Assembly (NCBI RefSeq): GCF_964058935.1
Contig: NZ_OZ060372.1
Location: 372,001-436,000 of the forward strand
Direction of reading: 5' to 3'
Source of the DNA: Buchnera aphidicola (Pemphigus populi)
GTDB taxonomy: Bacteria; Pseudomonadota; Gammaproteobacteria; Enterobacterales; Enterobacteriaceae
DNA: 64,000 nucleotides
Below the pieces are notes generated by a model. The model searched no databases, was not told where the DNA came from, and saw only the letters and a list, made by a program, of their open reading frames with translations. Of this stretch, positions 57,090 to 64,000 are shown piece after piece. Position 1 is the stretch's first letter. Each line of letters begins with the position of its first letter. A program made the position numbers and the translations under genes.

Positions 57090-57698
57090 CTATAAAAATT
57101 TTTTTCTCTTTAATATATATAATATATCATTAATAATTTTAAAAAAAGAATCTTGTCCGCTTAAGTAAATATCTGGTTTATTAGGAATTTCATAATCAGA
57201 ACCAATACCAGTAAAATTATTTAACAAATTTAATCTAGATTTTTTATATAAACCTTTTGGATCACGTTTTTCACAAATATGAATTGGAGTATCAACAAAT
57301 ATTTCAAAAAAATTATTACAACCTATAATATTACGAATATTTTTTCTATCTTTTCGATATGGAGAAATAAATGCAGTTAATACTAATAAACCCGAATCCA
57401 CCATTAATTTTACTACTTCTGCTACCCTACGAATATTTTCTTTTCTGTCTTTCTTAGTAAAACTTAAATCTCTACAAAGACCATGTCTAACATTATCTCC
57501 ATCTAACAAATATGTACTAATTTTTTTTTTATACAATACTCTTTCTAATTTGCTAGCAATAGTTGATTTTCCAGATCCAGATAAACCCGTAAACCAAAGT
57601 ACACCAGATTGGTGATTATTTAATTTTTCACGTTCTTTTCTACCAATTGCATGTTTATGCCAAATGATGTCGTCTCTATATTTAATCGTCATTAACAT
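57090..57698 (-). CDS. cysC: Adenylylsulfate kinase
   Basis: 202 residues (E. coli 201). It phosphorylates APS to PAPS. P-loop GLSGSGKS (about 38-45), LDGDNVRHGLC, RKENIRRVAEV and the phospho-Ser motif AFISPYRKDR are intact; GLYKK and the FTGIGSDYE lid are present. AGGATGCA precedes ATG 57698. Last gene of the operon, 27 bp after cysN. Confidence 0.96.
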   Translation of the reverse strand: MLMTIKYRDDIIWHKHAIGRKEREKLNNHQSGVLWFTGLSGSGKSTIASKLERVLYKKKISTYLLDGDNVRHGLCRDLSFTKKDRKENIRRVAEVVKLMVDSGLLVLTAFISPYRKDRKNIRNIIGCNNFFEIFVDTPIHICEKRDPKGLYKKSRLNLLNNFTGIGSDYEIPNKPDIYLSGQDSFFKIINDILYILKRKKFL

Positions 57699-57725
57699 TG
57701 CATCCTAATTATCAAACAAGTTTTC

Positions 57726-59147
57726 TTATACCCCCCAATGTGGAAAATATCTGGATATCAAAGAATGTAATTCCAATTCAAAACCATTAATATCTTTATT
57801 TTTTTCTACATGGTCTTTTTTTAATTTCTTTTTTATCATACCTGCAGCAATAGTAATATTATTTAATGGATCAATAATAATTAAGCTACCTGTTGTAGTA
57901 TTAAAACTAAATAAATCAAATAATATCGGTTTTTCAAATTTAATTTCTACTACACCAATACTATTTAAGTATAAACTATTAGTTTTATTTCTTTTCAGTG
58001 TATTCACGTTAATATTATACAATATTTTTTTAATACACACACGTGTGTTTTGGTTCACTAATTTAACATTATATAATTTATTTAAACATAAATCCGTTTC
58101 GGACATCCAAACAATATAAATGATAGCTCTTTTTAAACAAATTAAATCTGAATCTAAATTAACTAACATATCTCCACGACTAATATCTATATTATCTTTT
58201 AATACTACAGTGATAGCCTGTTTTTCTTTTGCTTGATCTTGATCTCCATTACAAGTGACAATTCTTTTTATTTTTGATACCATACCAGACGGTAATACCT
58301 TTATTTCATCATCTAATTTCAAAATTCCTGAAACTAATGTACCAGAATAACCACGAAAATCTAAATTAGGACGATTAACATATTGAATAGGAAATCTAAT
58401 ATGTCTTTTCCTAGTTACATTATTGATTTTTACTGTTTCTAAAATATGCAATAATGTTGGCCCAACATACCAATTCATAAACTTACTTGCAAAAACTATA
58501 TTTTCCCCAATAGTAGCCACTATAGGAATGAAAAAAATTTTTAATTTCTTTTTTAATTTATTAGAAAAAGATAAAAAATCTTGTTGAATTTTATCAAAAA
58601 TATCTTTTTTGTAATTAACCAGATCCATTTTATTAACAGCTACCACTAAATAATTAATGCCAAATAGAGTAGCAATAAAACTATGTCTACATGTTTGTTC
58701 CAATAAACCTCTACGAGAATCTATCAGCAATATAGCAAGATCACAATTAGAAGCCCCAGTCACCATATTTCTAGTATACTGTTCATGACCTGGGGTATCC
58801 AAAATAATAAATTTTCTCCTATTTGTAGAAAAATAACGATATGCAACATCAATGGTAATACCCTGCTCCTTTTCTGCCTGTAATCCATCTACCAATAATG
58901 CTAAATCTAATTTATCCCCCTGAGTTCCATGTTTCTTACTATCACCATGTAAAGAAAGCAAATGATCTTCATAAATATGTTTTGTATCATATAACAATCT
59001 ACCAATTAAAGTACTTTTACCATCATCTACACTTCCACAAGTTAAAAATCGTAACAAACTTTTCTTTTTATCTGAATCAATCCAATTTTTAAGAATTAAT
59101 GTATCACTAATATTCTTTTTAATAAAAACATCACTTTTTTTATTCAT
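57726..59147 (-). CDS. cysN: Sulfate adenylyltransferase subunit 1 (GTPase)
   Basis: 473 residues from ATG 59147 (E. coli 475). An EF-Tu-like GTPase that drives APS formation by CysD. CGSVDDGKSTLIGRLLYD (G1), DTPGHEQYTRNM (G3) and NKMD (G4) are intact. The open frame begins at 59189, inside cysD; the internal ATG two bases after the cysD stop gives the family length and a coupled start. The C-terminal half is diverged and Lys/Asn-rich. Confidence 0.95.
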   Translation of the reverse strand: MNKKSDVFIKKNISDTLILKNWIDSDKKKSLLRFLTCGSVDDGKSTLIGRLLYDTKHIYEDHLLSLHGDSKKHGTQGDKLDLALLVDGLQAEKEQGITIDVAYRYFSTNRRKFIILDTPGHEQYTRNMVTGASNCDLAILLIDSRRGLLEQTCRHSFIATLFGINYLVVAVNKMDLVNYKKDIFDKIQQDFLSFSNKLKKKLKIFFIPIVATIGENIVFASKFMNWYVGPTLLHILETVKINNVTRKRHIRFPIQYVNRPNLDFRGYSGTLVSGILKLDDEIKVLPSGMVSKIKRIVTCNGDQDQAKEKQAITVVLKDNIDISRGDMLVNLDSDLICLKRAIIYIVWMSETDLCLNKLYNVKLVNQNTRVCIKKILYNINVNTLKRNKTNSLYLNSIGVVEIKFEKPILFDLFSFNTTTGSLIIIDPLNNITIAAGMIKKKLKKDHVEKNKDINGFELELHSLISRYFPHWGV

Positions 59148-59149
59148 AT

Positions 59150-60058
59150 TTAGAAATAACCTTGTCTTTTTTTTAATTCCATAGAACAACTAATATCGTT
59201 ATCAATTAATCTACCAGTTCTCTCACTTTTATTTATTATTAACATTTCTGCTATAATATCAGGAATAGTTTTAGCATTTGATAAATGAGCACTAGTCAAA
59301 GGCCAACATCCTAAAGTACGAAATCTTACCATTTTTTGTGTAACTTTCTCGTTTTTTTCAAAAACGATACGTTCATCGTCTATCATTAGCAACATACCAT
59401 TTCTTTCTAAAATAGGACGATTATCAGCAAAATATAAAGAAACAATATGTATTTTTTCTGCATATATATATTGCCAAATATCTAATTCAGTCCAATTAGA
59501 TAATGGAAATACCCTGATACTTTCTCCCTTGTTAATGTGACCATTATAAAGATTCCATAATTCAGGTCTCTGTTTTTTAGGATCCCATTGATGAGATGAG
59601 TCCCGAAATGAATATATACGTTCTTTAGATCGTGATTTTTCTTCGTCTCTTCTTGCTCCACCAAAAGCAGCATCAAAACTATATTGATTAATAGCCTGCT
59701 TTAATCCTTCTGTTTTCATGATATCGGTATATTTATTTGAACTATGTATAAAAGGATTTATACCCGAAGATAATCCTATTTTGTTAGAGTGAATAATTAG
59801 CTGAATTCCTAAATCTTTAACTACTTTATCGCGAAATTTATACATTTCAGAAAATTTCCAACCTGTATCAACATGTAATAAAGGGAATGGTATATTACCC
59901 GGATAAAAAGCTTTTTTAGCAAGATGTAACATCACTGAAGAATCTTTTCCTATTGAATATAACATGACAGGATTTTGAAATTCTGCTACTACTTCACGGA
60001 TAATATAAATACTTTCTGATTCAAGTTGTTCTAAATAAGTAAATTTCTTTTTTTTCAT
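59150..60058 (-). CDS. cysD: Sulfate adenylyltransferase subunit 2
   Basis: 302 residues from ATG 60058, E. coli length. It adenylylates sulfate. The PP-loop is [17 protein letters not shown], and [18 protein letters not shown] and [15 protein letters not shown] are conserved; it ends [10 protein letters not shown] exactly like E. coli. The open frame starts at a TTG at 60070; the ATG aligns better. 48 bp after cysG. Confidence 0.96.
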   Translation of the reverse strand: MKKKKFTYLEQLESESIYIIREVVAEFQNPVMLYSIGKDSSVMLHLAKKAFYPGNIPFPLLHVDTGWKFSEMYKFRDKVVKDLGIQLIIHSNKIGLSSGINPFIHSSNKYTDIMKTEGLKQAINQYSFDAAFGGARRDEEKSRSKERIYSFRDSSHQWDPKKQRPELWNLYNGHINKGESIRVFPLSNWTELDIWQYIYAEKIHIVSLYFADNRPILERNGMLLMIDDERIVFEKNEKVTQKMVRFRTLGCWPLTSAHLSNAKTIPDIIAEMLIINKSERTGRLIDNDISCSMELKKRQGYF

Positions 60059-60105
60059 ATCATTTCTCAAAAATATAATGTAGATTATTTAATCTATTTT
60101 ATAGA

Positions 60106-61476
60106 TTAATTGAACCATTTTAATTTTTTATGTAATTTTACCACTTCACCAATAATTAAAATTGATGGATATGAAACACGTAATGATAAATTAGGAAGAT
60201 TAGCTATGGTACCAATTAAAATCTTTTGATTTAAAGTAGTTGCCTGCTCAATCACAGCAACTGGTGTTTTTTTAAAAAAACCATAAATAATTAATTTTTT
60301 ATAGATTTCATCTACGTTTGCTTTAAACATATATATTACTATTGTACTTGCGGAAGTAGCTAACTGAGACCAATTAATTATATCTAATTTATTATTCGTT
60401 CGATTACCAGTAATAAAAATAACACTATGAGCATAAGATCGATGTGTCAATGGAATACCAGAATACGCTGCAGCACCAATAGCCGCGGTAATACCAGGTA
60501 CCACTTGAAAAGGAATAGAGTATTTTTTAAGAAACATTAATTCCTCTCCACCTCTACCAAATATAAAAGGATCACCTCCTTTTAAACGAACAACTTTTTT
60601 CCCTTTTTTTGCTAAAGATATTAATAATTCATTAATATCTTGCTGTGACATCCCTTTTATACCGGAACTTTTTCCTACATAAACACAATGTGCATCACGA
60701 CGAACCAATTCTAATATTTCCTTACTAACTAAAAAATCATATAAAATATAATCCGCTTGTTGTATAACTTGTAAACCTTTTAAAGTCAACAAACCAGCAT
60801 CTCCTGGACCAGCTCCTACTAAAATAATTTCTCCTATAGATACCTGAGGTGTCATTATTTCTTTATTTAAAATATTTATGGCATTATTAATATTACCACT
60901 TAATATCTGTCCAGAAAATGAACCATTAAATAAACGTTCCCAAAAAAAACGTCGTTCAGACGACAATATAAATTTTTTCTTAACTTTTTCTCTTATTGTT
61001 TTTGCTATATTTGCTATTACACCTAATTTTATAGGCAATAAAGACTCCATACGTTCACGTAACAAACGCGACAATACTGGTGCAAAACCACCTGAAGAGA
61101 TTCCTATTATAATAGGAGAACGATCTATAATAGAAGGAAATATAAAAGAACATTTTGATTCATCATCTACAGTATTAACAAATATACATCTTTTATTTGA
61201 CGCTATAAAAATTTCTTCATTTAAACTTCTATCATTTGTTGCTGCAATTACTAAAAATACTTGATCTAAGTATTTTTCTTTGAATCCAGTTTTTAACCAT
61301 TTAATTTTGTTTTTTTTAAAAAATGATAATAATTCAAAACAAATTTTATAAGCAATAATAGTAATTATTGCACCTGTACGCAATAATAATAAAACCTTAC
61401 GAGCTGCGACTGCTCCACCACCAACTATTAATATACGTCTGGATTTTAAATTAGCAAAAATAGGAAAGTAATTCAC
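60106..61476 (-). CDS. cysG: Siroheme synthase (uroporphyrinogen methyltransferase, precorrin-2 dehydrogenase, ferrochelatase)
   Basis: 456 residues, E. coli 457. N-terminal dehydrogenase/ferrochelatase with the NAD motif GGGAVAARK (about 19-27), catalytic Asp in NTVDDESK and the SSGG serine loop; C-terminal methyltransferase with GAGPGDAGLLTLKGL, YDFLVS, VGKSSG and GGDPFIFGRGGEE. It makes siroheme for CysI. The start is GTG 61476 (VNYFPIF), with AGG five bases upstream. In E. coli cysG is in the nir operon; here it sits between cysH and cysD. Confidence 0.96.
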   Translation of the reverse strand: MNYFPIFANLKSRRILIVGGGAVAARKVLLLLRTGAIITIIAYKICFELLSFFKKNKIKWLKTGFKEKYLDQVFLVIAATNDRSLNEEIFIASNKRCIFVNTVDDESKCSFIFPSIIDRSPIIIGISSGGFAPVLSRLLRERMESLLPIKLGVIANIAKTIREKVKKKFILSSERRFFWERLFNGSFSGQILSGNINNAINILNKEIMTPQVSIGEIILVGAGPGDAGLLTLKGLQVIQQADYILYDFLVSKEILELVRRDAHCVYVGKSSGIKGMSQQDINELLISLAKKGKKVVRLKGGDPFIFGRGGEELMFLKKYSIPFQVVPGITAAIGAAAYSGIPLTHRSYAHSVIFITGNRTNNKLDIINWSQLATSASTIVIYMFKANVDEIYKKLIIYGFFKKTPVAVIEQATTLNQKILIGTIANLPNLSLRVSYPSILIIGEVVKLHKKLKWFN

Positions 61477-61605
61477 GTTGACCTAACTTTAAATGTATAA
61501 AAATAATTTACGAATAAAAATATTTTTGAATGAAAATTAATTAAAAAATTTCTATATGAAAATATATGATCATCGATAAATAAAAGATAATTTATTTTAA
61601 TAGTA

Positions 61606-62340
61606 TTATTCTACATGCAAACCACATTCACGTTTCAAACCAAAAAATCGCGTATCTTCTTCCTTCATTCCACATGAAGGCTTACTAGTTGTATGCACAT
61701 CTCCTATTGATAAATAACCTTTATCCCACAAAGGATGATAACTTAAATTATTTTTTTTAAGATACTTAAATACTTTATGAGTATCCCAATCTAAAATAGG
61801 TAAAAACTTAAATATTTTTTTTTGCATACTAATAAAAGATAAATGATACCTACTACTAGATTGCTGACGACGAAGTCCAGCAAACCATGTTTTTGCTGAT
61901 AAACTTTGTAAAGCCTCATTCATAGGTTCTACTTTGTTCACAGTATTATAGAATTCTATTCCTGTAATACCTTTTTCCCATAATTTTCCATATCTTGCTT
62001 CTTGCCAAGCCGCTGATATCTTTGAACGAAATACATGTAAATTTAATTTTAATTTATCAGTTAATTGATCAATAAAAATATAAGTCTCAGGAAAAAGATA
62101 TCCAGTATCAATTAAAATAACAGGGATATCAGGTTTTTGTTGGATAATAAGATGCAAACATACCGCTGACTGAATTCCAAAACTAGATGATAAAACAAAT
62201 TCCGAACATAAATTTTCTATTGCCCAAGCAATACGTTTCTCTGCAGAAATATTTTTTAAAAATATATTTATCTGAGAAAAAAAGTTATATTGTTCTTCTT
62301 TATTCAATGTATTAATTTCAAATAAATTCAAAGTAGACAT
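61606..62340 (-). CDS. cysH: Phosphoadenosine phosphosulfate reductase
   Basis: 244 residues from ATG 62340, E. coli length. It reduces PAPS to sulfite with thioredoxin. [14 protein letters not shown] (PAPS loop), [24 protein letters not shown] and the catalytic Cys in KRECGLHVE are present. The open frame extends to 62364 inside cysI, but the inner ATG aligns with the family and has AGAGG upstream. 129 bp before cysG. Confidence 0.95.
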   Translation of the reverse strand: MSTLNLFEINTLNKEEQYNFFSQINIFLKNISAEKRIAWAIENLCSEFVLSSSFGIQSAVCLHLIIQQKPDIPVILIDTGYLFPETYIFIDQLTDKLKLNLHVFRSKISAAWQEARYGKLWEKGITGIEFYNTVNKVEPMNEALQSLSAKTWFAGLRRQQSSSRYHLSFISMQKKIFKFLPILDWDTHKVFKYLKKNNLSYHPLWDKGYLSIGDVHTTSKPSCGMKEEDTRFFGLKRECGLHVE

Positions 62341-62351
62341 AATAACCTCTT

Positions 62352-64000
62352 TTATTTTATCCAAAAATCAGTTTCTGAATTGATAACAGCTTTTACGATG
62401 CCAAATCGAATAACAAAATCACCAAAATATTCTTTATAATCTCTTTTCTCAGACCAAATTTTTATTAACTCCTCTAAATGATCCAGTATTTCTTTTTCAG
62501 TACAATTTTCAGCATATATCTTGGCAATGCGAGTACCGATATGATTACCACCTAAATATAAATTATAATGTCCAGGTGATTTTCCTATTAATCCAATTTC
62601 AGCCAATAAAGATCTACCACAACCATTGGGACATCCTGTAATCCTAAATACTATCTTTTCTTTTTCCATATTGTATTTTAATAAAATTTTTTCTATTTGA
62701 GTAATAAAAAAAGGTAATTTACGTTCTGCTTCTGCCATAGCTAAAGGACAAGTAGGAAAAGATACACAAGCCATAGAATTTTTTCTTAATTCAGTTATTT
62801 TATTTAACATGCCATGTGCAAAAAAAATATTTTCGATTTCTTTTTTATCTTTTTGATCAACACCTGCTATGATAATATTTTGATTTGCTGTCAAACGAAA
62901 ATCACCTTTATGTATTCTAGCTACTTGAGCCAAAGCTGATTTAATAGACTGATCTGAATTATCAATAATCCGTCCATTTGGAATAAACACAGTAAAATGC
63001 CACTTATTATCAATACCTTCAATCCATCCAAAACGATCACCTCTAGTAGTAAAATAATAAGGACGAATACTATCAAACGTTATATGAGCCCTTTTTTCAA
63101 CTTCTTTCTTAAACACATGAAATCCTACACGATGTAAAGTATATCTTGTTTTAGCATTTTTTCTATTAGTACGATTACCCCAATCACGTTGTGTTGTCAC
63201 TATTGATTCAGATACAGATAATACTTTGTTAATAGGAATAAAACCAAGAGGAATAGCACAAGATGGCCATGTATTTTTATTCCCATGTTCGATTGATAAA
63301 CCACCTCCAATTAATACGTTAAATCCTACTAATTTTCTTTTTTCTGCAATAGCTATAAAATTCATATCATTTGCATGTAAATCAACATCATTATGTGGAG
63401 GTATAACTATACTAGTTTTAAATTTTCTTGGTAAATATGTTTTACTGAGAATTGGTTCATGATCAGTGGTAGAAATCTTTTTTTTATCTAACCAAATTTC
63501 TGCATAAGCTTTAGTTTGTGGTAATAAGTGCTCAGATATTTTTTTCGCCCATTCATACACTTCATGATGCAATTCAGATTCAATAGGATTAGAAGTACAA
63601 ATGACATTTCTGTTTACATCGTTAGCTGTTCCTAACGAATCTAATCCAATACTATGTAACATCTTATGTACAGACTTTAAATCTTTTTTAAAAATACCAT
63701 GAAATTGAAATGTTTGACGATTTGTTAAACGAATAGTACGATATAAAGTTTTTTCAGTTGCAAATTTATCAATTTTTAACCATTGATTAGTAGTGATAAC
63801 TCCAGCTGGTAACCGACAACGTAACATGATAGCATAACGTGGTTCTAATTTTTGTTCAATTCTTTCTAATCGAATATCCCTATCATCTTGTTGATACATA
63901 CCATGGAAACGAATCAAAGAAAAATTATCACCATTAAATCCATTAGTAATACAATCTTTTAAATCTTCATTAATAGTTCCTCTTAAATAATTACTATTCA
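62352..64000 (-). CDS. cysI: Sulfite reductase hemoprotein beta-component (5' end outside window)
   Basis: At least 548 residues; E. coli 570. It reduces sulfite to sulfide with six electrons using siroheme and a 4Fe-4S cluster. The cluster/siroheme cysteines are in [18 protein letters not shown] and TGCPNGCG. The first in-frame ATG is at 63917 ([10 protein letters not shown]), but this is internal: the frame stays open to 64000 and reads [15 protein letters not shown] then [13 protein letters not shown], matching E. coli [15 protein letters not shown]. About 25 N-terminal codons lie beyond the edge, with cysJ expected further upstream. First gene visible in the operon. Confidence 0.96.
   Translation of the reverse strand, partial: NSNYLRGTINEDLKDCITNGFNGDNFSLIRFHGMYQQDDRDIRLERIEQKLEPRYAIMLRCRLPAGVITTNQWLKIDKFATEKTLYRTIRLTNRQTFQFHGIFKKDLKSVHKMLHSIGLDSLGTANDVNRNVICTSNPIESELHHEVYEWAKKISEHLLPQTKAYAEIWLDKKKISTTDHEPILSKTYLPRKFKTSIVIPPHNDVDLHANDMNFIAIAEKRKLVGFNVLIGGGLSIEHGNKNTWPSCAIPLGFIPINKVLSVSESIVTTQRDWGNRTNRKNAKTRYTLHRVGFHVFKKEVEKRAHITFDSIRPYYFTTRGDRFGWIEGIDNKWHFTVFIPNGRIIDNSDQSIKSALAQVARIHKGDFRLTANQNIIIAGVDQKDKKEIENIFFAHGMLNKITELRKNSMACVSFPTCPLAMAEAERKLPFFITQIEKILLKYNMEKEKIVFRITGCPNGCGRSLLAEIGLIGKSPGHYNLYLGGNHIGTRIAKIYAENCTEKEILDHLEELIKIWSEKRDYKEYFGDFVIRFGIVKAVINSETDFWIK

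Noticed and set aside
60878..61264. 128-codon plus-strand frame
   Set aside because: Antisense shadow of cysG.

Overview
The window is a 64-kb piece of a very AT-rich, strongly reduced gammaproteobacterial chromosome. The proteins are close to enterobacterial housekeeping proteins: CsrA differs from my recollection of the E. coli sequence by one residue in the first 55, and NusA, FtsH, Eno and Fis align end to end. Spacers are long, decayed and A/T-dominated, relics of lost genes are still readable, and no phage, IS element, CRISPR array or recent transfer is visible. Together with a retained sulfate-assimilation operon (cysG inside it), pheA, aroQ and gshA, this fits a bacteriome-type insect endosymbiont. 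By gene content and order I would place it near Candidatus Blochmannia (carpenter-ant symbionts), but that is inference.

Layout. 1-7.4 kb (minus): possible 5' end of asnS, a pncB relic, trhO, valS, pepA. 7.9-10.5 kb (plus): argI, a pyrB relic, ridA. 10.6-21.8 kb (minus): deaD, pnp, rpsO, truB, rbfA, infB, nusA, tRNA-Leu(GAG), secG, the classic nusA-infB translation/RNA superoperon without rimP and nlpI. 23.4-26.7 kb (minus): ftsH, rlmE, greA; folP and glmM are gone from their usual place. 27.3-30.7 kb (plus): ibaG, a probable murA relic, rplU, rpmA, obgE. 31-31.9 kb (minus): rpsI, rplM. 32.3-37.3 kb (plus): pheA, ffh, rpsP-rimM-trmD-rplS. Then tldD (-), aroQ (+), fis (-), rluD (-), alaS (+), csrA (+), tRNA-Ser, tRNA-Arg, gshA (+), a serA relic (-), rpiA (-), three tRNAs (-), glnS, pyrG and eno (+), a 2.2-kb empty region, and the minus-strand operon cysI-cysH-cysG-cysD-cysN-cysC, with cysI running off the right edge.

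How it works together. Most genes serve translation (five tRNA synthetase or ribosomal-protein clusters, tRNA modification by TrhO, TruB, TrmD, and 23S modification by RlmE and RluD), RNA turnover (PNP, DeaD) and protein quality control (FtsH, PepA, TldD). The nutritional part is sulfate to sulfide reduction (CysNDCHI with siroheme from CysG; CysJ would lie beyond the right edge), aromatic amino acids (AroQ, PheA), citrulline formation (ArgI), the first step of glutathione synthesis (GshA), CTP (PyrG) and central carbon (Eno, RpiA).

The most noteworthy observations are a perfect 59-bp inverted repeat next to a perfect 22-bp one between csrA and tRNA-Ser, four unlisted gene relics (pncB, pyrB, murA, serA) found by reading the spacers in all frames, all six tRNA genes lacking an encoded CCA end, and a trmD that has lost its normal ATG. 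I found no convincing novel multi-gene system.
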